Positions 8,096 through 16,186 of a stretch of DNA of 64,000 nt are shown piece by piece. The notes beneath the pieces are model-generated. The model had not been told where the DNA came from. It saw only the letters and a program-made list of their open reading frames with translations, and made no database searches. The stretch is from Alloboseaceae bacterium BT-24-1 (GTDB taxonomy: Bacteria > Pseudomonadota > Alphaproteobacteria > Rhizobiales > Beijerinckiaceae): contig JAOYTL010000001.1 of NCBI GenBank assembly GCA_025846845.1, positions 558,001-622,000 on the forward strand. Direction: 5' to 3'. Position 1 is the first letter of the stretch; the number at the start of each line of letters is the position of its first letter. The translations under genes and the position numbers were made by a program.

Positions 8096-9619
8096 CTATT
8101 CGTCGCTGCTCTGCCTTATGCCGACTTCAGGGAGGATATCGCTCAGCAACGACAGAAAATCCTGCTGCGCCAGCGCACAGGCCTTGTCCATCAGCAACGG
8201 GACCGGATTGGACGGCTCGGCATGGCGATAGAAGGCAGCCACTGACTTCATCCGGGCGATCGCCTCGGCGCGGTTTGCGACGGTTATCGCAGGCACACCC
8301 GCAGCCGCCGCGGGCGTCTTCGGCTCGGGCTCGGCATCAGCCTCCGGCTGCGCGTCTTCTGCCCAATCGTCCGTGCTTTCCGACGTTTCCGCCTCGGACT
8401 CTCCGGGCTCGTCGGCCGGCTCGTCCTCCGCGCCACTGTCCTCGTCATCGCCGGATGAGGAATCGTCTTCGCTGCTGTCATCATAGCCGCCACTGTCATC
8501 GTAGCTGCTGTCCTGGTCGCTGCTACTGCTGTCGTAGCCATCGCCTCCAAGGCGCTCCAGCGGCAGCTGATATTTCGTATCGTCACCGATTTCGAGCATC
8601 GCCTTGTCGACATGCTCGGGGAACATGATCTGGATGACCTCGATCAGCGACTTGCCGATCAGGCGTTGCGCCTGCCCGATCAGGAGTACCGCCGGGCTCG
8701 ACGGCTCGACGCGCCGGAAATAGGCGAGACAGCCGAGAAGCGCAGCCTGCGCCTCGGCAACGGAGGCGCAGGCTCCGACCGGTACTGCCACTGCGGCGAC
8801 CGTGACCGTGCCGCCCGCGCTGCCTGGCACCTCGACGGCGACGACACCTTGCTGAGCCGGCGCACGTCTTTCGACGGCGGCCTCGAGGAAGGCGATGATC
8901 TGCCCGATCAGGCCTGCCAACCGCGGAAAGGTCACCGCCTGGTCGGCACCGAGGCGCTCGCTCCAGATCGCACGCAGCCGCAAGAGTGCGTCGCGGATGG
9001 CTGCAACGTGCCCGAGCATCGCCGTCAGATCGGAAAGCTCGGCCTCCTTCAGCGCGGCAGCGATACCGCCGGCATCCGGGTGCTGCTCATCATCGCTGGC
9101 ACGCAGCTCACCCAAGGCGATGAGTTGGCTACGGAACATCACCGGCCCCAGCCGCTTGCTCGTGAACACCGGGGCGTGTTGCAACGGCAGGGCGATAGTG
9201 GCGTTTTCGTCGAGCCCCTGCAGAGCGACTTCGCGCATGATGAAGTCGCCGTCTTCGGCCCTGGGATGGATCTCCTCCCAATAGTCTCCAAGGTAGCTCG
9301 TGATCAGCCCAAGGCAGGCGGCGAAGCCGGGTATGTCGCGGTTGAGCAGGCAGAGCTTGCCGGCGAGCACGAAGCCGCGCAGATCGCGGCTCTGTTTCAG
9401 AATCTTGCCGAGATCGCCGAAAGCAGCCGGAAAATCGATCGTGCTGCGGTCGAAAGAAACCTGCCGCCCATCGTCCTCGCGACGGAAATAAGAGGTCGGC
9501 AGCGCCACTTCCAGACGCCCCAGCACATTCATGAAATCCGGATCGGCGTCCGGATCGGGACCGCAGGGATCGTCGGCCGAAACCGGCTTCGCCAGGTCAG
9601 CGAAATTGAGCGCAGCCAT
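8096..9619 (-). CDS. tssA: Type VI secretion protein TssA (ImpA family) with acidic linker and repeated C-terminal module
   Basis: TssA proteins prime and cap the growing tube and sheath. The 507-residue product has an ImpA N domain (about 1-200, with DLAKPVSADDPCGPD and YWEEIHPRAEDGD). Residues about 357-435 form a very acidic Ser/Asp/Glu-rich linker, clearly low complexity. The module before the linker (AEAQAALLGCLAYFRRVEPS, then PAVLL and a closing PE) reappears after it (AEAIARMKSVAAFYRHAEPS, then NPVPLL and PE). The protein therefore looks internally duplicated, with a flexible charged spacer between copies. It sits between the ompA-like gene and tssB. The family call is firm; the role of the linker is unknown. 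Confidence 0.9.
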   Translation of the reverse strand: MAALNFADLAKPVSADDPCGPDPDADPDFMNVLGRLEVALPTSYFRREDDGRQVSFDRSTIDFPAAFGDLGKILKQSRDLRGFVLAGKLCLLNRDIPGFAACLGLITSYLGDYWEEIHPRAEDGDFIMREVALQGLDENATIALPLQHAPVFTSKRLGPVMFRSQLIALGELRASDDEQHPDAGGIAAALKEAELSDLTAMLGHVAAIRDALLRLRAIWSERLGADQAVTFPRLAGLIGQIIAFLEAAVERRAPAQQGVVAVEVPGSAGGTVTVAAVAVPVGACASVAEAQAALLGCLAYFRRVEPSSPAVLLIGQAQRLIGKSLIEVIQIMFPEHVDKAMLEIGDDTKYQLPLERLGGDGYDSSSSDQDSSYDDSGGYDDSSEDDSSSGDDEDSGAEDEPADEPGESEAETSESTDDWAEDAQPEADAEPEPKTPAAAAGVPAITVANRAEAIARMKSVAAFYRHAEPSNPVPLLMDKACALAQQDFLSLLSDILPEVGIRQSSDE

Positions 9620-9666
9620 GCCCCCTCACCGTCGGTCGAGTAAATCGGGGCCCGGCCGCCAGGCCG

Positions 9667-10212
9667 TCATTCCACCTGCAGCCGTGTCTCGACCCGGCGA
9701 TTATCCGCGGAGAACTTGTCGGCGACAACGGGCTTGGTCTGGCCAAGGCCGCGCGGGACGAGCTTGGCGGTATCGACACCGCGTTCGCTCAGGTAGCGCA
9801 CAACCGCCTTGGCCCGGCGTTCCGACAGGCTCAGATTGTAGTCGGCCGTGCCGCTGGCGTCGGTGTGCCCCTCGACCAGGAAGCTGCTCGCCGCGAGTTG
9901 CGGATCCTTCAGCGCCTTCGCGAATTCGTCGAGATTCAGCTTCGCCTCCGACTCGAGCACATCGGAATTGTACTTGAATTTGACGATAAGATCGAAGGCG
10001 CTGGCCGGCTTCACGACATGACCGGCCTTGTTGCATTCGGCTTCGGTGCCGACGCACAAGCCACGCGAAACACCGAGATTCGGCGTCGCGGGTCCGAAGT
10101 GCTTGACGATGTCGTCCGCCTTGTAAGCCTGCGCCTGCGCGACAAGAGGCGACAGCGCGCAGAAGCCTGCTGCAAGAGCGGCACTAACCATGACAAGGGC
10201 CTGCTTGCGCAC
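9667..10212 (-). CDS. OmpA-family outer-membrane/peptidoglycan-binding protein in the T6SS locus
   Basis: The 181-residue product has an N-terminal signal peptide ending near AQA, then a short spacer with a CVGTEAEC cysteine pair, and a C-terminal OmpA domain (about 75-181) with VEGHTDASGTADYNLSLSERR and DNRRVETRL, which binds peptidoglycan. I place the start at GTG 10212 because AGGAGG sits six bases upstream; longer in-frame starts lack this. Rhizobial T6SSs often lack the TssJ lipoprotein, and OmpA-like proteins may help anchor the complex to the wall (inference). It diverges from vgrG and precedes tssA. Confidence 0.85.
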   Translation of the reverse strand: MRKQALVMVSAALAAGFCALSPLVAQAQAYKADDIVKHFGPATPNLGVSRGLCVGTEAECNKAGHVVKPASAFDLIVKFKYNSDVLESEAKLNLDEFAKALKDPQLAASSFLVEGHTDASGTADYNLSLSERRAKAVVRYLSERGVDTAKLVPRGLGQTKPVVADKFSADNRRVETRLQVE

Positions 10213-10328
10213 GGTCTTCCTCCTGTTTAGGTTCGCTGAGGCGGTTGAAGATTGACGGCGCAAATTATGGCTCGCAGCGCTTGCTGAGTCAATAGTCGTT
10301 TCTTGCCGCAACCCATGAGGTCTGGTTG
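10213..10328. promoter_or_regulatory. Divergent promoter region between the ompA-like gene and vgrG
   Basis: A 116-bp gap that must hold promoters for both the minus-strand ompA-tssA run and the plus-strand vgrG run. The vgrG ribosome site is GAGG at 10317-10320, eight bases before the ATG. The segment is AT-richer than its surroundings. No operator-like repeat could be assigned. Confidence 0.4.
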
Positions 10329-12191
10329 ATGCCCGCCGCCCTTGGACAAACTAAAAGACTTGCCTCTTTTACCACGCCGGCAGGGCAAGATGTCTTTTCG
10401 CTTCTCAAATTTGAAGCAAGAGAAGCCCTCAGCGAATTGTTCGTATACCAGGTCGAATCCACCTGCGCGACTGCGAATGCCGATCTCCAAAGCTTGATCG
10501 GTGAGAAATGTGCTATCAAGATGACGCTGAAGAACGGCAAGGAACGGATCTTCAACGGCATACTGGTCGAGGCTCAATGGCTCGGCCGCGAGAACGATCT
10601 CGACCATTACCGCTTCGTGCTGCGCCCCTGGCTCTGGCTGCTCTCGCAGCGCTCGGATTGCCGCATCTTCAAGAACAAAACTGCAATCGACATCATCAAG
10701 ATCATTTTCGGGAAAGAAGACAAGGCGAGCTTCGACGATCGCGTCAGCGAGAAGCCGCCGGTAATCGATTACTGCGTGCAGTATCGCGAGAGCGATCTCG
10801 ACTTCGTCCTGCGTTTGATGGAGAAGTACGGCATCTACTACTACTTTCAGCACACCGAGGGCGATCACAAGCTCGTCCTGTCGGATGCCCGCGGCTCGCA
10901 TGATACGGTCACCGCAGCCGCCGAGCCGACCTTCACCGGCGCCGGCAGCGCCTATCCGTTCATGCCGAAGGACAAGAGCCAGCGGCGCCCTATCGAGCAT
11001 CTGACGCAGTGGTCGGCGCAGCGACGGCTGCGTACCGGCAAGGTCGAGCTCAAGGACTATGACTTCGAGAAATCGACCTCCGATCTGACAGCGCGGGCCG
11101 AGGAAGGCTTTCCGCGTACCAAGGCGTACGAAGCCTACGATTATCCGGGCGCCTATCTCGATCGCGGCAAGGGCGAGAAGCTTGCCCGAATCCAGGCCCA
11201 GGCCGAACAGGCGCAGGATGAGCGGCGCCTTGCCATGGGCGATGCCCCGAGCCTCAACCCCGGCACGCTGATGACGCTGACCGATCACGCGGTCGGGGCG
11301 GAGAATGCCGAGTACCTGGTGGTGCGCGCCACGCATGCCTATGGCGTGCAGAGCTACCGTTCGTCGAAGCGCTCCGACGAGGCGATCTATCACGGCTCCT
11401 ACGAGTTGCAGAAGGCCGACAAGCGCTTCCGCGCGCCCCTGGTGACCCCCTCGCCGCTCGTGATCGGCCCCGACACGGCAAAGGTCGTGGGCGAAAAGAA
11501 CAAGGGCGAGGAAGGCGACCTCGACGTCGATAAATACGGGCGGGTCTGGCTGCGCTTCCATTGGGATCGCGAGAAGGAGTCGACCTCCTGCCGGGTTCGC
11601 GTCGCGCAGGCCTGGGCCGGCAAGAACTGGGGCGGGCAGGTCATACCGCGCATCGGCCAGGAGGTCGTCGTCTCCTATATCGGCGGCGATCCGGACCGGC
11701 CGATCATCACGGGCGCGGTGGTCAACGACCAGCACATGCCGCCCTACGACCTGCCGGCCAACAAGACCCAGTCCGGGCTGAAATCGGAATCGACCGATGG
11801 TGGCGGCAAGTCGGGCAAGTTCAACGAGATCAAGTTCGAGGACCTCGCCGGCAAGGAGGTCTTCTCCATGCAGGCCGAGCGCGACCACAAGACCGAGGTC
11901 TTCAACCTCGAGACCCGCGATGTCGGCAAGAACTTCGAGGGCGGCCCGACCGACTTCGCCCGCACGACGCAGATCCTGAGCGGCAGCGACAAGCTGCACG
12001 TCAAGCAGGGCAAGCGCTATGTCGAGGCGGCGCTGGAGATCAAGCTGGTCTGCGGCGAGAGCGAGATTACGATGACGCCGACCAACATCACTATCTCCTC
12101 GCCGACGATCACGGTCCAGAGCACCGGCAAGACGGAAATCCATGGCGGCGGTGCGACCACGATCACCGGCGGCATCATCAAGATCAACTGA
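10329..12191 (+). CDS. vgrG: Type VI secretion spike protein VgrG (TssI)
   Basis: Trimeric spike at the tip of the Hcp tube. The 620-residue product has a gp27-like N-terminal region (about 1-370), a gp5-like OB-fold near residue 400 (KYGRVWLRFHWDRE), and a C-terminal beta-helix ending in short repeats such as ITISSPTITVQSTGK. It stops without a toxin extension, so any effector must be carried separately. The first 150 or so codons are clearly lower in GC and use codons such as TTT, AAA and TTG that are rare in the rest of the gene, suggesting recombination or exchange of the N-terminal part. Followed directly by the DUF6931-like gene. Confidence 0.96.
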   Translation: MPAALGQTKRLASFTTPAGQDVFSLLKFEAREALSELFVYQVESTCATANADLQSLIGEKCAIKMTLKNGKERIFNGILVEAQWLGRENDLDHYRFVLRPWLWLLSQRSDCRIFKNKTAIDIIKIIFGKEDKASFDDRVSEKPPVIDYCVQYRESDLDFVLRLMEKYGIYYYFQHTEGDHKLVLSDARGSHDTVTAAAEPTFTGAGSAYPFMPKDKSQRRPIEHLTQWSAQRRLRTGKVELKDYDFEKSTSDLTARAEEGFPRTKAYEAYDYPGAYLDRGKGEKLARIQAQAEQAQDERRLAMGDAPSLNPGTLMTLTDHAVGAENAEYLVVRATHAYGVQSYRSSKRSDEAIYHGSYELQKADKRFRAPLVTPSPLVIGPDTAKVVGEKNKGEEGDLDVDKYGRVWLRFHWDREKESTSCRVRVAQAWAGKNWGGQVIPRIGQEVVVSYIGGDPDRPIITGAVVNDQHMPPYDLPANKTQSGLKSESTDGGGKSGKFNEIKFEDLAGKEVFSMQAERDHKTEVFNLETRDVGKNFEGGPTDFARTTQILSGSDKLHVKQGKRYVEAALEIKLVCGESEITMTPTNITISSPTITVQSTGKTEIHGGGATTITGGIIKIN

Positions 12192-12198
12192 GGCCGCG

Positions 12199-12756
12199 AT
12201 GTCGAAACTTCGCTTCAGCACGGCGCAGCAGGTCTTCGAGGCCTTTCCGACAGCGCAGCAGGTCATCGGCACCGCACCGACCAGCGAGCCACCGCTGACC
12301 TTCCTGCGCGCCCTGGTCAAAACTGGCGAACACAAGGACGCGATCGGCTTCTGCGCCTTCCTGATGCCGCGCCGCGAGACGGTCTGGTGGGCGCTGCAGA
12401 GCGTGCAGCGCATGCAGCCGGCTGGATCCCCGGCTGACCCCGGCCTGAAGGCAGCCGAGGCCTGGGTGCGCGATCCGACCGACGAGACCCGCCGGGCTGC
12501 TCTGGCACTCGGCGAGAGCGGTCATCATGCCAGCCTGGGCACCTGGGTTGCACTCGCGGCTGGCTATTCCGGCGGCAGCATGGTTGCGAGCCATGCCATA
12601 CCCAGCCCTCCGGACCTGACCGCCAAGACGGCGCGAATAGCAGTGTTAACCGCACTCGGGCGCGTGCCCGAGCGCGAGCGTGATGCCGCATTGCGAAATT
12701 GCGTCGAAGCGTGCATTCGTCTGCTCGATGACGAAAGCGGCAGGACCAGACCATAA
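12199..12756 (+). CDS. DUF6931-like protein encoded between vgrG and tagH
   Basis: A 185-residue soluble protein, no signal peptide or membrane segment, starting seven bases after the vgrG stop. It begins MSKLRFSTAQQVFEAFP and contains a WWALQSVQRMQ stretch, a conserved-looking centre (LGTWVALAAGYSGGSM) and a helical C-terminus. From memory it resembles the uncharacterised DUF6931 family seen beside T6SS genes; I cannot confirm this here. Its tight spacing to vgrG is where adaptors, chaperones or cargo are commonly encoded, but no catalytic motif is visible. A role in VgrG loading or as cargo is a guess from position only. Confidence 0.6.
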   Translation: MSKLRFSTAQQVFEAFPTAQQVIGTAPTSEPPLTFLRALVKTGEHKDAIGFCAFLMPRRETVWWALQSVQRMQPAGSPADPGLKAAEAWVRDPTDETRRAALALGESGHHASLGTWVALAAGYSGGSMVASHAIPSPPDLTAKTARIAVLTALGRVPERERDAALRNCVEACIRLLDDESGRTRP

Positions 12757-12816
12757 CATGGCCCCGGCGCCAATGCGGCTGCCAGGGTCCGGCGACGGCA
12801 AGGCGGGCGGCCCGAC

Positions 12817-14190
12817 ATGGCGCTGACGCTGACGATCGAGAATCAGGCCTCTCTGCCCGATGGCGGCCCGCTCAGCGTTACGCTGAGCGGCGGGCGCGGA
12901 CTCGACATCGGCCGCGACCAGCATCTCGACTGGTGTCTGCCTGACCCGAGCCGCGCCGTCTCCGGCCGCCATTGCGAGATTCGCTTCAACGACAACGCCT
13001 ATTGGCTGCGCGACATCTCGACCAACGGCACCTTCGTCAATGGCGGAGCTTATCGCGTGCAGTCGCCCTACCGGTTGCAGCATGGCGACCGGCTGGAGAT
13101 CGGCCATTACATCATCGCGGTGTCCATCGACGACGTGGAGCGCGGAGCGCCCGGCCCTGCCGAACGATCGGCCATGCCGCCGCCACCCGGCGAATCGCTG
13201 TGGGAGTCGAATGGCGACGAGGCGCCGCCGATAGCCCGGCGCGATCTGATCCCACCGCAGAAGTACCAGCCGGTGCACGCGCCCTTCATCGACTGGGCCG
13301 CCGACATCCCGACCCCGGCCGAGCCAGCGCAGGTTTACGCGCCTCAATCGGCCGCGCCACCGCCCCTGCCACGATCCGACGAGCTCGCCTGGGCGCCCTA
13401 TCAGGCCCCGCCGGTTCCTGAGCCCGAGTCGATCGCGCCGATTCCGACGCCACGCCGGCCCGCTTCGCAAGGCGGCAATGGCGATCCCTGGAACGAGGCT
13501 CAAGCCGCGCCGCAAGGTCGCCCGAGCTTCGATGCGCCGCACGAGCCGGCGCCATCGCGCCCTGCCCCGCCGCCGCCGCCAATGGGCGCTCCGATCGGCG
13601 GCCCGGGAATCTCGCCGGCCGAGTTCATCGCCCGCTTCGCGCGCGGCGCCGGCCTGCCGGTCGAGGAACTGTCATGGCAGGATCCCGGCGCCTTCGCCGA
13701 GCAGACCGGCGCGCTGATGCGCCTGATCGCCATCGAGCTGAAGGCGCTGCTGGCGGCCCGCGCCGAGAGCAAGCGCATCGCGCGCAGTTCCAACCAGACG
13801 ATGATCCAGGCCCAGGACAACAACCCGCTGAAGTTCTCGCCGACGATCGAGGACGCGCTGAAGCTGATCTTCGGCCGGCCGACGAGCGGCTATCTGAGCG
13901 CCCAGAAGGCGTTCGAGGAGAGCTTCAAGGACCTCAAGATCCACCAGATCAAGACCTATTCGGCCATGCAGCATGCACTGCGCATGCTGGTCGAGGATCT
14001 CGATCCGCAAGCCGTCGCCGAAGGCCTCGACGCCGGACGTGGGATCGAAGGCCTGCTGTCGTCGCGCAAGGGCAAGCTCTGGGATGCCTATGTCGCGCGT
14101 TGGGAAGCGAAGACCGCGCCTTACGAGGACGGCCTGGTCGACGCTTTCATGCTCTATTTCGCCGAGTGCTACGACCGCAGCGGTCGTTGA
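12817..14190 (+). CDS. tagH: FHA-domain type VI secretion regulator TagH (ImpI/VasC)
   Basis: Forkhead-associated protein of post-translational T6SS control, usually acting with a PpkA kinase and PppA phosphatase on threonine phosphorylation. The FHA domain covers about residues 1-105, with SGRHCEIRF and ISTNGTFVNG providing the phosphothreonine-binding loops. A Pro-rich linker follows (about 110-265), then the conserved C-terminal domain typical of T6SS FHA proteins (about 270-457, with DALKLIFGRP and MQHALRMLVEDLDP). No kinase or phosphatase gene is in the window; they may lie left of tssH. The stop is only nine bases from the converging lolD stop. Confidence 0.92.
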   Translation: MALTLTIENQASLPDGGPLSVTLSGGRGLDIGRDQHLDWCLPDPSRAVSGRHCEIRFNDNAYWLRDISTNGTFVNGGAYRVQSPYRLQHGDRLEIGHYIIAVSIDDVERGAPGPAERSAMPPPPGESLWESNGDEAPPIARRDLIPPQKYQPVHAPFIDWAADIPTPAEPAQVYAPQSAAPPPLPRSDELAWAPYQAPPVPEPESIAPIPTPRRPASQGGNGDPWNEAQAAPQGRPSFDAPHEPAPSRPAPPPPPMGAPIGGPGISPAEFIARFARGAGLPVEELSWQDPGAFAEQTGALMRLIAIELKALLAARAESKRIARSSNQTMIQAQDNNPLKFSPTIEDALKLIFGRPTSGYLSAQKAFEESFKDLKIHQIKTYSAMQHALRMLVEDLDPQAVAEGLDAGRGIEGLLSSRKGKLWDAYVARWEAKTAPYEDGLVDAFMLYFAECYDRSGR

Positions 14191-14199
14191 GCCAAAGAC

Positions 14200-14889
14200 T
14201 CAGGTCAGCGGCACCACCAGCCCGTCGCGGATCGTGACCTGCCTGTCCATGCGCCGGGCGAGGTCGAGATTATGCGTCGCGATCAGCGCGGCCAACCCGG
14301 ACGCGCGCGCCAGCGCCACCAACGTGTTGAAGACGTGCAGCGCGGTTTGCGGGTCGAGATTGCCGGTCGGCTCGTCGGCGAGCAGGACACGAGGTGCATT
14401 GGCGACGGCGCGCCCGATCGCGACGCGCTGCTGCTCGCCGCCCGACAGTTCGCCCGGCAGATGGTCGAGCCGCTCGCCGAGGCCGAGGAAGCTCAGGAGC
14501 TCGGTCGCGCGCGATTTGGCCTCGGCCTTGCCGAGCCCGCGGATGCGCTGCGGCAGGACGACGTTCTCCAGCGCCGTGAATTCCGGCAGGAGATGGTGGA
14601 ACTGGTAGACGAAGCCGATCTCGGTGCGCCGCAACCGGGTCAGGCCCTTGTCGTCGAGCTGCGAGGTCGGCACGCCGCCGATGAAGACCTCGCCGCTGTC
14701 CGGACTCTCGAGCAGGCCGGCAACGTGCAGCAGGGTCGATTTTCCGGTGCCGCTGGGCGCGACCAGCGCCACGAGTTCGCCCGGCCAGATCGCGAAATCG
14801 GCCTTGCGCAGCACCTCGAGCGGCTTGTCCGACTGGGGGTAATAGCGCTCGATCTGGGAGAGAAAGAGCGCTGGCGTCTCGGTTGCCAT
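14200..14889 (-). CDS. lolD: Lipoprotein-releasing ABC transporter ATP-binding protein LolD
   Basis: ATPase of the Lol system that extracts outer-membrane lipoproteins from the inner membrane. The 229-residue protein has the P-loop APSGTGKST near residue 46-52, the signature LSGGEQQRVAIGRA near 146 and the Walker B LLADEPTGNLD. It is 12 bp downstream of the permease gene, forming a lolC/E-lolD operon. In many relatives dnaE follows; here the T6SS FHA gene converges instead. Confidence 0.95.
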   Translation of the reverse strand: MATETPALFLSQIERYYPQSDKPLEVLRKADFAIWPGELVALVAPSGTGKSTLLHVAGLLESPDSGEVFIGGVPTSQLDDKGLTRLRRTEIGFVYQFHHLLPEFTALENVVLPQRIRGLGKAEAKSRATELLSFLGLGERLDHLPGELSGGEQQRVAIGRAVANAPRVLLADEPTGNLDPQTALHVFNTLVALARASGLAALIATHNLDLARRMDRQVTIRDGLVVPLT

Positions 14890-14901
14890 CGATCGTGATC
14901 C

Positions 14902-16170
14902 TCAACCCATCCGCAGGGCTTTGACGGGGTCGAGACGCGCCGCCTTCCAGGCCGGATAGAGCGTCGCCAGCAGCGACAGGATGAGCGTCATGACGACGAC
15001 GCTGGTAACCTCGCGCCAATCGATCACCGACGGGATGTCGCTCAGGAAGCGCACGGTCGGGTCCCAGGGATTGATCCCGAGCAGCTTGCTCAGGCCCTTG
15101 TTGATGGTCTGGATGTTCTTGGCGAAGGCGATGCCGAGAACGAACCCGGCGAAGGTACCGACGACGCCGATCGTTGCGCCCGTGATCAGGAAGACCCGCA
15201 GGACGGTGCCTCGCGAGGCGCCCATGGTGCGCATGATCGCGATGTCCTCGGTCTTGTCCTTCACCAGCATGATCAGGCCGGAGACGATGTTCAGCGTCGC
15301 GACCAGCACGATCAGGGTCAGGATGATGAACATCACATTGCGCTCGACCTCGAGCGCATTGAAGAAGGTGCGGTTGCGCTGGCGCCAGTCCGACAGGACC
15401 AGGGGCCTCGGGGGATCGGCTTCGATCCGGTCACGCACGGCCTGCGTCTGGTCGGGGTCGTCGATGAATATCTCGATGACGTTCACGTCGCCATCGCGGT
15501 TGAAATAGGCCTGGCTCTCGGCGAGCGGCATGAAGACGAAGGAGGCGTCGAACTCCGACATGCCGATCTCGAAGACCGCCGTGACCGGATAGGTCTTGAT
15601 CCGCGGCGCCGTACCGAACGGCGTCGAGGCGCCGCGCGGCGTGACGATGGTGATGGTGTCGCCGGCCTGCAGGCCGAGTGAGCCGGCGAGCCGCCGACCG
15701 ATCGCAACGCCACCCGCGGAGGCGAAGCCGTCGAGCGTGCCCTGGCGGACATTGCCCGCGATGAAGGGGATCGACTTGATGTCGTCTTCCGAGATGCCGC
15801 GCACCAGGACGCCGCCATTGCCGACCTGCGACGAGGCGAGTGCCTGCCCCTCGACCAGCGGAATCGCCAGCTTGATGCCCTGGACCTGGCGTAGCCTGGC
15901 CGCGACCTGCTCGTAATCGTCGAGCGGCCGGTCGATCGGCGTCGCGAAGATATGGCCGTTGACGCCGACGATCTTCTCCAGGAGCTCCTTGCGGAAACCG
16001 TTCATCACCGACATCACGATGATCAAGGTCGCGACGCCGAGCAGGATGCCGAGAAAGGAGAAGCCGGCGATGACCGAGACGAAGCCCTCGCGCCGGCGCG
16101 TGCGCAGATAGCGCCCGGCGAGCAGCCATTCGAAACCGGCGAAGGGCTTGGTGCCAGTCGGCACGCTCAT
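14902..16170 (-). CDS. lolC: Lipoprotein-releasing ABC transporter permease (LolC/LolE family)
   Basis: Inner-membrane permease that works with LolD. The 422-residue protein has the LolC/E/MacB layout: one membrane helix near residues 27-50, a large periplasmic domain to about 270, then three helices in the C-terminal part (for example IILTLIVLVATLNIVSGLIML) and the end LDPVKALRMG. Only one permease gene is present, as in most alphaproteobacteria, so it probably forms a homodimer rather than a LolC-LolE pair. GGAGGAGGG precedes the ATG at 16170. It lies 16 bp after proS. Confidence 0.93.
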   Translation of the reverse strand: MSVPTGTKPFAGFEWLLAGRYLRTRRREGFVSVIAGFSFLGILLGVATLIIVMSVMNGFRKELLEKIVGVNGHIFATPIDRPLDDYEQVAARLRQVQGIKLAIPLVEGQALASSQVGNGGVLVRGISEDDIKSIPFIAGNVRQGTLDGFASAGGVAIGRRLAGSLGLQAGDTITIVTPRGASTPFGTAPRIKTYPVTAVFEIGMSEFDASFVFMPLAESQAYFNRDGDVNVIEIFIDDPDQTQAVRDRIEADPPRPLVLSDWRQRNRTFFNALEVERNVMFIILTLIVLVATLNIVSGLIMLVKDKTEDIAIMRTMGASRGTVLRVFLITGATIGVVGTFAGFVLGIAFAKNIQTINKGLSKLLGINPWDPTVRFLSDIPSVIDWREVTSVVVMTLILSLLATLYPAWKAARLDPVKALRMG

Positions 16171-16186
16171 GACCGCCCTCCTCCGC

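Noticed and set aside
10227..12413. A 728-codon minus-strand open frame
   Set aside because: Antisense to vgrG, which has strong family motifs and a ribosome site.
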